A DNA stretch of 64,000 nt from Hymenopus coronatus (lineage: Eukaryota; Arthropoda; Insecta; Mantodea; Hymenopodidae). The translations under genes were made by a program, and so were the position numbers. Where the stretch lies: contig CM060899.1 of the NCBI GenBank assembly GCA_030762935.1, positions 18,920,501 to 18,984,500 on the forward strand, given 5' to 3'. Of the stretch, positions 45,696 to 57,776 are shown piece by piece. Positions within the stretch are counted from its first letter, which is position 1; each line of letters begins with the position of its first letter. The notes below the pieces were generated by a model. That model worked only from the letters and a program-made list of their open reading frames with translations. It was not told the DNA's origin and ran no database searches.

Positions 45696-46563
45696 AAACT
45701 GTTTGATGTGTTCCATTCAAATGAATTTCTCTACATCTCTGCAACTATTTATTCTTAAATAGCCTGTGCATCTATTTACTTTATGCTAATCGAGAAAAAA
45801 TTAGCAGAAATAGTCTTATTACTTGCTTCCTTGTAAGTAGAAGCAAAATAAGAGAGTACCATAGGTTAAAGTGAGTCAAAAGCTGGTTGCTATGTGATTG
45901 ATGTTCCTTTGTATGGACAGGAGTTGACAAATTCCTGTATGAGAAAAGTATAAGTTTTTCAAAGCTAAAACTAAAAACAAGGAATATCTTAAAAACGACC
46001 AACACCACGAAAAAATGTATGTAGCATAAATTGTGTGTTTTAACGCGCTCTACATTTTTGTGTAGTGAGTTTTTGTACATCTCTTACGGTTTAGCAGTTA
46101 TTCAAAATTCAGAAAAATTCATTCAGAATAAACTACTCTACAGAGGCTATTCACAGAAAATTCATGATATACATTTTATTTGTCAGGTAAATATGTTTTA
46201 TATATGAAATTTTAATCAAAATCGTTAGGGCCATTTTGGAGAAAATCAAAATTTTCGAAAAAAGTTCCATGTAAAAGGTAGTTGGGAGTGGCGGGGATTT
46301 TTCTCAAAATCTTCGTGTCGCATCCCTGGAAGATACTAAACTTAAATACCAAGTTTGGTATTTTACCGACTTTTCGTTTTTGAGTTATCGTGTTCACAGA
46401 TACATGGACACACGGACACACACGGACCTTTTTCTGAAAATACTGTTTTTGGATACAGGGAACCCTAAAACATGTATATGCTGTGAAATCTCGGTATCGA
46501 ATTTTTGGTGGAGTGCAATACCTTCTCTATACACTATGTACAGAGTGCGTATAGGGAAAGTGA
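45696..46563 (+). mobile_element. HINE element, first of a tandem dimer
   Basis: 5' tip 'ctgtttgatgtgttcc'; hairpin 46525-46557; ends 'agggaaagtgaaaa'. Shares 'aaatagcct' and 'aagagagtacc' markers with its partner. Confidence 0.85.
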
Positions 46564-46620
46564 AAATTCGATACCAAGATTTCATCGGAAATGCATGTTT
46601 TAGGACTCCCTGAATCCAAA
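46564..46620 (-). repeat. 57-bp duplicated host flank between HINE copies
   Basis: Repeats 45639-45695 ('attcgatacc-agatttcatcgg' to 'ctccctgaatccaaa') with one or two changes. Confidence 0.85.
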
Positions 46621-47528
46621 CTATCTGATGTATTCCATCCACCTGATTTTCTCTACATCTCTGCAACTAATTATTCTTAAATAGCCTATGCCTCTATTTA
46701 CTTTATGCTAATTGACAAAAAATTAGCAGAAACAGTCTTATTACTTGCTTCCTTGTAAGTAGAAGCGAAATAAGAGAGTACCATAGGTTAAAATGACAGT
46801 CAAAAGCTGGTTGCTATGTGACTGAAGTTCCTTTGTTTATATTGACAGAAGTTGACAAGTTCCTGTATGAGAAAAGTATAAGTATTTCAAAGCTGAAACT
46901 AAAAACAAGGAATATCTTAAAAACGACTAACACCACGAAAAAAAAATGTATATAACATAAATTGTATATTTTAATGTGCTCTACATTTTCTTTGTGGTAA
47001 GTTTTTGTCCATCTCTTACGGTTTAGCAGTTATGCAAATATCCGTAAAACTCATCGAGAATAAAGTAGTCTTTAGAGATATTTCCAGAAAATTCAAGATA
47101 TTAATTTTATTTGTCAAGAAAATATCTTAAAAATACGAAATTTTAATCAAAATCGTTAAAGCCATTTTTAAGAAAATCAAAATTTTTCGAAATTTTTCCC
47201 ATGTAAAAGGCAATTTGGGGTAGGGGAATTTTCTTGGAAATCTTCCTGTCGCATTCTTGGAAGATACCAAAATTAAATACCAATTATAGTTTTTAACGGT
47301 CTTGTCATTTTTGAGCTATGCTGCTCACAGACACACATAGACACACAGACACACAGACAGGCAGACTCACACACACATACACACGTAGATGTTTCTAACA
47401 ATGCTTTTTATGTATTCAGGGGGTCTCAAAACATATATTTTCGGTGAAATCTGGGTATCAAATTTTTGTGTACAATACAATATCTTCTCTATACACTATG
47501 TACATAGTACGTATAGAGAAAGTAAAAA
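46621..47528 (+). mobile_element. HINE element, second of a tandem dimer
   Basis: 5' tip 'ctatctgatgtattcc', ends 'gagaaagtaaaaa'. The 5' half resembles the first copy; the 3' half belongs to the 'gagctatgctg' subfamily with a long CA/GACA tract (47328-47385). Confidence 0.85.
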
Positions 47529-48320
47529 AGAGTTTTCAGAAAAAGGTCCTGTGTGCGTGTGTGTGTCTGTGGACAGCATAGCTCAAAAGTGAAAAGACAG
47601 TTAAAAAGCAAACTTGGTGTCCCCCGACTCCAAACTACTCTTTACATGGAAAATATTTATTTTATCAAAAAAGGCTATAACAATTTTGATTAAAATCCCG
47701 TAAGCTAAAGATATTTAAATCCCAAATAAATTGTATATCTTAATTTTCTGGGAACAGCCTCTGAAAACACCTTTGTTCTGGATGAGTTTTGCTGAAATAT
47801 GCTTAACTGCTAAACCGTAAGTGATAGACAAAGACTTACCATGCAAAAAATGTAGAACTCGTCAAAACGCGCAATTTATGTCCTTAACATTTTTGTTGTG
47901 GAGGTAACCATTTCCGAGATATTCCTTGTTATTGGTTTCAGTTGTGAAGTACTTATATTTTTCTCAGACAGGAAGTATCCGTTTTTTGTTTGTTTGTTTG
48001 TTTTTTTTTTGCTATACTCTTGACCAAGCAAAGAAGTGATTTGCAATAACAATCACATAACGTCAGCTTCTAAGACATTTGAATTACGGGTTAGCCTAGT
48101 GTATTCTCTTATTTTCTTCCTACTTTATAAGGAAGATAATAATTATCTCAATTAGCAAGGTGCAGAAAGAAGAATAATTTTATGTAAGAAGTTTGTAGAA
48201 TAGCTAGAGAAAATTATGTGAGTGTAACACGTAAGATTTTTTTCGTGGAGTTGACCATCTCTTAGTTTTTTCTAGTTTTTTATTGTTTCATTTACATAGC
48301 CCCCATTAACATCTAAGGAC

Positions 48321-48528
48321 ATATTTTTTTTTTAACAGTACCAGAGTCTGCACAAACATATAACACTCATGCCCAAGGCGGGACTCGAACACACGGTGAC
48401 ACAGTTACAAACACAGAAACACCCATGCCCAAAGCGGGACTCAAACCCACGATCCTGTGCACCACGAAGCGCCAAAGCGAGACACTGTAGCGAGCGTGCC
48501 CACCGGGATTGGCTGCACTTGAAGCAAA
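48321..48528 (-). mobile_element. SINE C, with duplicated B-box region
   Basis: The B-box stretch appears twice ('cccaaggcgggactcgaac' at about 48372 and 'cccaaagcgggactcaaacc' at about 48427), a partial tandem duplication inside the SINE. Confidence 0.8.
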
Positions 48529-48599
48529 GTAGGCTTTTTTACGTTTAGTTTAAATCATTTTATTTTCTGAAAACACACACACATTCACTCTTAGATACA

Positions 48600-48689
48600 T
48601 ACTTTCATACTCTGTGGGGATAGGGAATAATTCTGGTTAAAGAAAGATTCCGCGCCCCAGCCGGGAGTCGAAGCCGGGACCTCCGGCTT
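48600..48689 (-). mobile_element. tRNA-like SINE fragment (SINE F)
   Basis: The minus strand has B box 'ggtcccggcttcgactcccgg'-like (48657-48679, quoted in part), followed by 'gggataggg'-type sequence shared with 38630. GC-rich relative to its surroundings. Confidence 0.5.
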
Positions 48690-48934
48690 ACACTTTTCTC
48701 CTGGTCCTGCATAGAAAAGAATTTTAACCACATGGCAACCAGCTTTTAAGATTTCACTATCGTTTTAGCCTAATGTATTCCTTTATTTTCCTTCTACTCA
48801 CAAGGAGGCAAGTAATTATAACAATTTTTGTTAATGCTAATCTCTATTATCATAAAGTATATAGAGGAATGTGCATCTTAACACTAATGTGTTACAATGA
48901 TGTAGAGAAAATCATGTGAATTTAACACATCACA

Positions 48935-49748
48935 TTATTACTTTCTCTACACGTACTATCTATGTACATAGTGTATAGAGGAAATTCTATTCTGAAATTT
49001 CACCGGAAATATATGTTTTAGGGTCGCCTATATCCTAAAAAGCATTTTCACAAAAAGGTCCGTATGTGTGTGTGTGTGTCCGTGTGTCCGTGTGTCCGTG
49101 TCTATACGAACACGATAACTCAAAAACGAAAACTCGGTAAAATATCTTCTAGAGATGCGACACGAGAATTTCGAGAAAAAGCCCCCTTTCCCAAACTACC
49201 CTTTACTTGGAAATTTTTTCGAAAATTTTGATTTTCTTAAGATGGCTCTAACGATTTTGATTAAAATATTGTATTTTAAAGATATTTACCTGACAAATAA
49301 TATATCTTGAATTTCTGGGAATAGCCTCTGAAGACTACTTTATTCTGAATGAATTTTACGAAATTTTTAATAACTGCTGAACCGTAAGAGATGGACAAAA
49401 ACCTTATATACAAAAATAATAGAGTACTCTAAAATACTCAATTTATGTCATATACACTTTTTTCGTAGAGTTGATCGTTTTTGAGATATTCCTTGTTTTT
49501 GGTTTCAGCTTTAAAAAACTTGTACTTTTCGCATATAGGTATTTGTCAAATGCTACCCATACAAGCAAAGAAACTTCAGTCACATAGCAATCAGCTTTCG
49601 ATTATCACTTTAACCTATGGTACTTCCTTATTCCGCTTCTTCTTAATAAGACTGTTCCTACTACTAACATGAAGTAAAAAGAAGCATCAGCTTTTTAACA
49701 ATAATTTGTTGCAGAGATGTAGAGAAAGTCATGTGAAAGAATTTTTTT
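48935..49748 (-). mobile_element. HINE element, 5' tip deleted
   Basis: Hairpin with a 4-base insertion ('actatctatgtacatagtg'); TG/TGTCC tract 49066-49102. The 5' end stops at 'gtcatgtgaaagaatttttt', lacking 'tggaacacatcagat'. Confidence 0.8.
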
Positions 49749-50293
49749 CTCGGCTCCTCAAGTTACTTCTAAGTAAATAGTAGTATGAGAGTAGAATGTT
49801 TATTAAAAGCTTAAGTTTGGACATAGAATCAACTCGATTCAAGATAATCGCCACAAACCAGGTCCAATGATCCAAATGCAAGGTAACCGTAAACAAAAGG
49901 ATAGAAGGGAGGGCAGAAGCTAGTAAAAGGCCTGGAAGCCGCACTCCCTGTATGGTCGTTTGGAAATCCCGTAACATTCATTCCCACCTAGCGACATTTT
50001 AACACTGTCGGGTCCCTGGGGCTCTGCTGTTACGTCACCTTGAATTAGGTTCACTACCGAACGGGATATGTCCGGATTACGTCACGTCATGTTCCCCAGG
50101 ACTCCCGGGATCTTTCTGCTTGACACGCACGTGCAGAAAATGGCCAAACAGTGCTGAGTCTGCGACGGTGGCCTTAGGCTCGGAAGGAAACTGTCTTCTA
50201 GGTTTAGTCGAAATATTTATGTTTCTTGTCAAGTTTTCGCCAGCAAATGCTTCCTTGGACCTAGTGCAGACCCATTATATGTTCATATTCACT
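49749..50293. other. Unique interval, relatively GC-rich
   Basis: 49980-50160 is locally GC-rich with several CpGs and two 'ttacgtcac' CRE-like motifs (50030 and about 50078). No coding frame is recognised. It could be a host regulatory stretch. Confidence 0.25.
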
Positions 50294-51108
50294 TATTACT
50301 TTCTCTATACGTACTATGTGCATAGTGTATAGAGAAGATATTGCACTCCACCCAAAAATTCTATACCGAGATTTCAATGGAAATACATGTTTTGAGACCC
50401 CCTGAATAAAAAAAAATTGGACAATGACTCTGGACAGCATAGCTCAAAAACGAAAAGGCCGTTAAATACCAAACTTGGTATTTAAGTTTGACATCTTCCA
50501 AGGATGCGGCACGAAGATTTTCAAGAAAATCCCCCCATCCCCAACTACCCCTTATATGGAACTTTTTTCGAAAATTTTGATTTTCTTAAAAATGGCTCTA
50601 ACGATTTTGATTAAAATATCGTATATTAAAGATATTTACCTGAAAAATAAAATGTATATCTTGAATTTTCTGGGAATAGCCTCTGAAGACTACTTTATTG
50701 TGGATTAATTTTACGGAATTTTGTATATCTGCTAAACCGTAAGAGAAAGACAAAAGCTTTCCACACAGAAAACGTAGAGCACATTAAAACACACAATTTA
50801 TGTTTTATACACTTTTTAATGGAGTTGGTCGTGTTTAAGGTATTCCATGTTTTTAGTTTCAGCTTAGAAAAACTCCTGTTCATACAAACAAAGGAACATC
50901 AGTCACATAGCAATCAGTTTTGACTGTCACTTTAACCTATGGTACTCCCTTATTTCTCTTCTACTTACAAGGAAGCAAGTAATAAGACCATTTTTGCTAA
51001 TTTTTACTCGATTAGCATGAAGTAAATAGAAGAATAAGCTTTTTTAATAATAATTTGTTGCAGAGATGTAGAAAAAGTCATGTGAATGGAACACATCAGA
51101 TTTTTTTT
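50294..51108 (-). mobile_element. HINE element, microsatellite lost
   Basis: Hairpin 50301-50334. The GT tract is replaced by 'ttggacaatgactctggac'. Otherwise complete to '...gaacacatcagattttttt'. Confidence 0.85.
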
Positions 51109-51117
51109 TATGATAGT

Positions 51118-51520
51118 AGGTTAGAATCATTTAATCTGTTTGGTTCATATCGGACGAGAATGAAATCCGTGAACTTCGGGTCCATGAAGCTTAAGGTAGA
51201 CGGTCTCCATGACCACGCTCTCTAAGGCGTCTCGCTTTGGTGCTTCTTGGGCAGGGGATCGTGGGTTCGAGTCCCGCCTTGGGTATGGGTGTTATATGTT
51301 TATGCATTGTGTGAATGTTTGTGTAAAGGAACAGTAAAAAACCGGTAAATTTAGGGGGGAAATATAAACAGGGACTACAGTGCCGGAGTCCTGACCAGAC
51401 TCCGGTATTGTTAAAAAAAAAAAATTACCTATCAGGGAAACTCGCCCTCGCGACCTCTTCAATTTGAGGCAGACACGCTACCCAAACACTTCCAAGGCAT
51501 CCTGGTCCATTTGGGATGTC
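51118..51520 (-). mobile_element. SINE B split by SINE C
   Basis: 51118-51198 (tail part, 'tcatatcggacgagaatgaa') and 51425-51520 (head part with 'ttgaggcagacacgctaccc'). Confidence 0.75.
51199..51424 (+). mobile_element. SINE C, full length, inside SINE B
   Basis: B box 'gtgggttcgagtcccgcc' (51261-51278), body 'gtaaaggaacagtaaaa', and an A-rich tail (51413-51424). Confidence 0.9.
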
Positions 51521-51544
51521 AATGAAATTCCTTTCTCCTTGCAT

Positions 51545-51960
51545 GACCTCCCATTCATACCACTTTCTCTACTAATTCCTTCACAAACTGTTCTTATAAA
51601 GCCTTATTTGGTGTTTCATTTATGGTTAACGAAATAAACATTAACAGAAATTGCCTTTATACTTGGTTCCTTATAAGTAGAAAGGAGAAAGTAAATTTTC
51701 TAGGCTAAAGCTGGCTGTTGTATGATTGAAATTCGGTTATGTTTACATGCGCAGGAATAAAACAAAAGAAACAGTATCTGTAAACCTTCTGTTTAAGAAA
51801 AGTTTACATTTTTTTTAAATTTAAACATTTAACACGTAATTCAAGAAAATCCCGCAACCCAAAACCACGCAAAATTTTGAAAATTTTGAGAGATCAACAA
51901 AAAAAGTGCTGCACAAAAAATGTAAATGCCAAAATACACCATTTATATCCTTTATATTTA
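51545..51960 (+). mobile_element. HINE copy, very old
   Basis: Recognisable 'ccattcataccactttctctac', 'aacattaacagaaattgcc', 'cttataagtagaaagg' in the right order. Confidence 0.5.
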
Positions 51961-52017
51961 TGCTTTTGTAAGACTAGCCTGCTGAGGAATATGTAGAGAA
52001 GGTCATGTGGATGTTAA

Positions 52018-52432
52018 TGTCCTATAATTTCCTTTACCTAATTGAGATAAATATTAGCAATCATTAGTTGTAATTACAAGGGAAATAAGGGAACACACAA
52101 ATCTTTTAATCGCTGGTTGTCCTGTGATTAAAAATCGCTCTCTTTGCATGACGAGGAGAAGATAAATTCCTGTATGAGAAAAGTTATAGTTCACACCTGA
52201 AACCAATAACAAGAGCTATCTCCGAAATGGTTAACTTTATAAACAGATTGAATATTACATAAATTATGTTTTAACCAGTTCTACATTGGTTGTGTAGTAA
52301 CTTTTGTGTAATTCTTACGGTGTACCACTTATGCAAAGGTCATTCAGAATGGAGAAGCCCTCAAAGACTATTCCAGAAAGTTCGATACATGTATTTTATT
52401 TGTGATATAAGTATGTTTAATATACAGTATTT
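52018..52432 (+). mobile_element. HINE copy, old, hairpin half missing
   Basis: From 'cctataatttcctttaccta' to 'aagtatgtttaatatacagt'. Joins an inverted copy. Confidence 0.6.
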
Positions 52433-53225
52433 TTAATTTATCTACCCGTACTATGTACAGAGAGAAGATATTGAATTCCAGCAAAAAAATTGATACCGAG
52501 ATATCACCGGAAATACACGTTTTAGGCTCCCCTGATTCCAAAAAAAATATTTGGAAAAAGGTCCGCGCTCGTGTGTGTGACCGTGTGCCTGTGAACATAA
52601 CTCAAAAACTAGAAGTCTATAAAATACCAAAATTGGTATTTAAATTTCGTATCTTTCAGGGATGTGACACGAAGATTTTCAGAAAAATTCAGTCAACCCC
52701 AAACTACCATTTACATGGAAAGATTTTAAAAATTTTTGATTTTCTCAAAAATGACTATTATAATTAAAATGCCGTATGATAAATATATTTATGCGACAAA
52801 TAAAGTGTATATCCTGAATTTTATGGGAAAGCCTCTGAAGGCCTCTTTTTCTGGATGAATTTTTGTGGATTTTGCATAACTAGTAAACTGTAAATGACAG
52901 ACAAAAGTTTACTACACTAAATATGTAGATCACGTTAAAACATACAATTTATGTCATTTACGTTTTTTGCGTAGAATTGACCATTTCTGAGGTATTGCTT
53001 ATTATATGCTTCAGATTTAAAGCATTTAAACTTTTCTCACATGGAAAGTTGTAAACTCCTGGCTCTGCATAGAAACGAATTTCAAGCAGAATATGGCAAC
53101 CAGCTTTTAAGAAATTTGACTATCGTTTTAGCCTAGTGTATTCCCTTATTTTCCTTCTACTTACAAGGAAGAGAGTAATGAAAATAGTTTCTGCTAATGT
53201 TTATCAAGATTGTCATAAAGTAGTA
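52433..53225 (-). mobile_element. HINE element, 5' tip missing
   Basis: Hairpin degenerate ('ctacccgtactatgtacagagagaag'). The body is typical to 'attgtcataaagtagt'. Confidence 0.7.
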
Positions 53226-54003
53226 GTTAAAGTCCCATTATTCATAGTAAAGCGAACTATTATGGTCAGTTTGTATTGATTTAATTGTTTTTTTTTTCAC
53301 GTGTATAGGACAGGAGTTGGATAGGTAGGCTTAGACTGAAAAATTCAATGCCATAGCCAGTTCTCCCTGAGACTTAAAGTACTTACGACATTGTAAACTC
53401 CTATTACTATCTCAAAATAATATAAGATAGCCCTGAGATTTACCGGGAAACATCCGAGTAAGTTCAGAGATTTAAAGCTGTGCCGGCATGTTGCCATGTA
53501 CCTTAGTGGTAGAGCAACCGGCTAGACACCGAGAGATCCGTGAGTTGCAGCTCTTTCGTCTACCTAGGAGTTGGTCTGAATTAGTGCCAAAGAAATACTT
53601 TAAAATAAGTGTGTACATACCTCCTTGACGTTCGGTTATGCGCCGGCTAGGCTCATCGATATTTGCATACAGAATCGAGTCTCACTGAGGGGAGTAAGAA
53701 TGTTCTGGGTGTGTCACACCGGGTAGACTCACAGAAATAAGCAATTCACTTAGATTCCTCAGACTTGATGCTGTTTATTCGTACTTATTGTTATTGAGGC
53801 TCTAATCTGTCGAGCGACTCCCGTTAGGTATATTTCTTCTAGATTTAGTAATATATTCTTATAGCTAGTGCTATTTCTTAAGTTTTCCATTGTCACGCTC
53901 GCTAATAGTTATCGCTTACTTGACTATTGCGTGTCTGACACATCAACTAATGCAGTAACTGCACCTTTTCGCTTAAGATTGTCAGATAATCAACAACAAC
54001 AAA
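53226..54003 (+). other. Interval with a tRNA-like SINE head
   Basis: 53489-53560 has a good A box ('ttagtggtagagc') and a weak B box ('gtgagttgcagctc'), followed by about 200 bp of non-coding sequence. This is a probable single SINE copy. The flanks are unassigned. Confidence 0.4.
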
Positions 54004-55650
54004 TAAATCTGATGTAATCCATTCACATGACTTTCTCTATATCTCTGCAACAAATTTTTACTTTCTCTATACGCACTATGTACATGTGTGTGTGTGTCCG
54101 GTTGTCCGTGTGTCTGTGAACACGATAACTCAAAAACGAGAAGTCGGTAAAATACCAAACTTGGTATTTAGGTTTAGTATCTTCCAGGGATGCGACACGA
54201 AGATTTTGAGAAAAATCCCCGCCACTCCCAACTACCCTTTACATGGAACTTTTTTCGAAAATTTTGATTTTCTCAAAAATGGCTCTAACAATTTTGATTA
54301 AAATTTCGCATATTAAACATATTTACGTGACAAATAAAATGTATATCTTGAATTTTCTGGGAATAGCCTCTGAAGCGTAGTTTATTCTGGATGAATTTTA
54401 CTGAATTTTAAATAAATGCTAAACCGTAAGAGATGGACAAAAACTTACCACACAAAAATGTAGAGCACATTAAAACACACAATTTTTGTTATATATGTTT
54501 TCGTGGAGTTGGTCGTTTTTGAGATATTCCTTATTTTTCGTTTCTGCTATGAAAAACGTATACTTTTCTCATACAGGAACTTGTCAACTCCTATGCATAT
54601 AAACAAAGGAACTTCATTGACATAACAACCAGCTTTTGACTATCACTTTAACCTATGGTAGTCCCTTATTTCGCTTCTACTTACAAGGAAGCAAGTAATA
54701 AGACTATTTCTGCTAATATTTTCTGATTAGCATAAAGTAAATAGAAGTATAAGCCTTTTAAGAATAATTTGTTGCAGGGATATAGAGAAAGTCATGTGAA
54801 TGGTACACATCAGATTTTTGTTAAAAAGTTTATGCTTCTATTTACTTCATGCTAAGTGAGAAAAAATTATCAGAAATGGTCTTATTACTTGTTTCTCTGT
54901 AAGTAAAAGCGAAATAAGGGAGTAACATAGGTTAAAGTGATAGCAAAAGATGGCTGTTATGTGACTGAAGTTCCTTTGTTTATATGGATAGCAATTGTTA
55001 AATTCCTGTATGAGAGAATTATAAGTTTTAAAGCTGAAACCAAAAACAAGGAACATCTAAAAAACGATCAAATCCACGAAAAAAATTTATATAACATAAA
55101 TTGTGTTTTAATGTGCCCTACATTTTTTGTGTGGTAAGTTATTGTCTATCTCTTACGGTTTACCAGTTTCACAAAATTCCGTAAAATTCATCCATATTAA
55201 AGTAGTCTTTAGAGGCTATTCCCAGAGAATTCAAGATATTTTATTTGTCTTTTAAATATGTTTAGTATATGATATTTTAATCAAAATCGTTAGAACCATT
55301 TTTGGAAAATAAAAATTTTCGAAAATGTGTCCATGTGAAGGGTAGTTGGGGGTGGGGGGACTTTCTTGAAAAACTTCGTGTCGCATCCTTGTAAGATATG
55401 CAACTTAAATACCAAGTTTGGTATTTAACGGTCTTTTCGTTTTTGAGCTATGCTGCCCACAGACACAGACATACACACAGACAGACAGACAGGCAGACAC
55501 ACACTCACGGACATTTTTCTAAAAATGCTTTTTTTGGATTCAGGTGGTCTGAAGACATGTATTTCCGGTGAAATCTCGGTATCGAATTTTTGGGTACAAT
55601 ACAATACCTTCTCTATACACTATGTACATAGTGCGTATAGAGAAAGTAAT
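54004..55650 (+). mobile_element. HINE element split by an opposite HINE
   Basis: 5' tip 54004-54052, resuming at 54817 ('ttgttaaaaagtttatgc') to hairpin 55613-55645 and 'gagaaagtaa'. The break is in 'caaattattgtt'. Confidence 0.85.
54053..54816 (-). mobile_element. HINE element, nested, hairpin-side deletion
   Basis: A deletion joins half of the hairpin ('cactatgtacat') directly to the GT tract, so the hairpin and the 'ttcaccggaaata' box are lost. 5' end '...gtacacatcagattt' is intact. Confidence 0.85.
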
Positions 55651-56790
55651 ACAAAACCGAACGTACTTACCGCCCCTTTTCTCATATGTACACTGCTTTT
55701 ATACTCAAAATATCCAAGCTTCATGATCATTTCTGATTTGTTACTAAGTAACGTGAAGATAAAGATATCACGTGGTTAGTTTTGGTAGTTCATTGTATTT
55801 TACTCAGGTGACTGCTCTTTATAATGAAAGAGTCCTGAACTACGAACTTTTAAGGAAACTCCCTCTCTGAGAATCTCTCTGTTACTTAGACCTTAAATGC
55901 ACCAATACATTGCTCTTACAAAAGCGTTTGCATTTCTGGATTGACAAAAGAAGTAACTTTGGCCGATACAATAACACATTCTTACCCTCATGTTGTGTGC
56001 TGCGATCTGCCAAGTCTTGCCTACTGAAGCAAATATATTTCCTATACTAAACCTTTGCAAATTAATAATTAAAATAATGAAATGCAAAAAATCCTGGTTA
56101 TGGCATTGAATTTTTCAGTCTGACTCTCCCTATCCCAGGAGTTAAAATGTTCAGTTGGTTACTCTTCCCAAAATATGAGTTTCATTCTTGCTTTTTATTG
56201 CCTTTTGCTCAGCATGGGGTCAAAGAAAACTATGGACCTCGGATGACACCGTCTTTGTGTATGAAATTTTAAATAGTTCTGTTATTAAGCAGGATAACGA
56301 AAGGATTGTCCATGTGGTTGTTATGAGAACACCGATTTTCCTGTTTGTTATGAAGCCACAGGTGTCTGGCGCATTTATCATGGGTTCTTATAGTGGCGGA
56401 GAACAGGTCTTGTTTTTCCTACTCGAGGAGGAAGTACGTAGATGGAATTGCTCCCTTCACTTTTTTGTTTCGCGCAGCTTTTGTTTTTGCTCGCCCTTTG
56501 TTCCTCGTTAACAATATCTAGGCACCTCCTTCTCGTTTAGGTGCACAGTTATTAAGTAATTGGTTCCTCTCACTGGAAAGTCAACGAGGGGGGGGGGAGA
56601 AGCTCCGTCTTCTCCAATTGTGTTTACTCGTTTGTTTTACTTCCTTTTTTGTGCGCCTCAGGGAGAGCATCCTGCTCAAATTACACTGTTTGAAATTTTT
56701 TACATCTGAGGAAGATGCTTCTTTATATTGTATGCTTTATATTTCGATGGTGTTTTGCTAAACGTTGTAAATCTATATTAACACTAAAGA
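55651..56790. other. Unique interval, most gene-like part of the window
   Basis: No repeat is recognised over about 1.1 kb. It contains a candidate exon at 56213-56433. Confidence 0.35.
56213..56433 (+). CDS. Candidate internal exon, unknown protein
   Basis: A frame preceded by a strong acceptor (T-rich tract and 'ttttgctcag|c', AG at 56211-56212) and closed by a plausible donor (GAA|GTACGT, GT at 56434-56435). The 221-base exon would begin in phase 1 and end on a codon boundary. It encodes 73 whole codons including WTSDDTVFVYEILNSS, IVHVVVMRTPIFLFVMKP and SGAFIMGSYSGGEQVL. The composition looks like a folded protein rather than AT-rich noise. I do not recognise the family. No partner exons are seen in this window. 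It could also be an unidentified transposon remnant. Confidence 0.35.
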
Positions 56791-56890
56791 AAAATCAGAT
56801 GTGTTCCATTCACATAACTTTCCCTACATCTCTGTAACAAATATTTGTTAAAAAGTTTATGCTTCCAATTACTTCATGCTAATTCAGAAA
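56791..56890 (+). mobile_element. HINE 5' fragment
   Basis: 'atcagatgtgttccattcac' to 'ttcatgctaattcagaaaaa', then replaced by the next copy. Confidence 0.75.
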
Positions 56891-57776
56891 AAGAACTCTG
56901 ATGTGTTACACTCACATGACTTTCTCTAGTTACTCTATAAACCTTCCACAACAGATTATTCTTTTTCGTTCACAATGCTAATCGAGATAAATATTAGCAG
57001 AATGTTCTTATTACTTAGTTCCTTGTAAGTAGAAATATTTGAAAAGCTATCGTCATGCGATTGTCATTGCAAATCACTTCTTTGCTTGGCCAGGAGTAGA
57101 ACAAAAGAAAACGGACACTTCCATCTGAGAAAAGTATAACTACTTCGCAATTGAAACCAATAACAAGGAATATCTCGGAAACGGTTACCTCCAAAACAAA
57201 AACGTAAAGGACTTAAATCATGTGTTTTGTCGTGATGTACATTTTTTGTGTTATGAGTCTTTTTCTATCTCTTACGGTTTAGCAATTAAGCAAAATTCGG
57301 CAAAATTCATCCAGAATAAAGAGGTCTTCAGAGGCTATTCCCCCCCCCCCACCAAAATCAAAGAGACATACATTTTATTTCGGACATAAATAGCTTTAAT
57401 ATACGGGATTTTAATCAAAATCGTTTCAGGAATTTTTAAAAACATCAAAATTTTCGAAAATTTGTCCATGTAAAGGGTAGTTTGTGGTGGGGGGATTTTT
57501 TTTAAATCTCCTTGTCGCATCCTTGAAAGATACTAAACCTAAATACAAAGTTTGGTATTTAACGTTTTTTACGTTTTGGGGCTATTCTGTCCAGAGACAC
57601 AGACAGACAGACAGACAAACGTACACACACGGACTTTTTTTTAAAAGTGTTTTTTCGGACTCAGGGGACCCCAAAATATATATTTCCGGGGAAATCTCGG
57701 TATCAATTTTTTGTGTGCATTACAATACCTTCTCCATCCCTATGTACATTGTACATATGGGGCTAGAAAAAGTAAA
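56891..57776 (+). mobile_element. HINE element, full length, variant hairpin
   Basis: 5' tip 'actctgatgtgttacac'; C10 run at about 57341-57350; variant hairpin 57733-57770; ends 'gaaaaagtaaaa'. Directly followed by another copy. Confidence 0.85.

Larger units (their letters stand above)
45598..48240 (-). mobile_element. HINE copy split by a HINE dimer
   Basis: The hairpin end is 45598-45695 and the rest is 47529-48240. Between them are two plus-strand HINEs with a 57-bp piece of this copy repeated between them. Ends '...gtgtaacacgtaagattttttt'. Confidence 0.8.
48241..48934 (-). mobile_element. HINE copy, old, split by SINEs C and F
   Basis: 48241-48300 ('cgtggagttgaccat') and 48690-48934 ('tttctcctggtcctgcat' to 'aacacatcacatt'). 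Confidence 0.6.
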
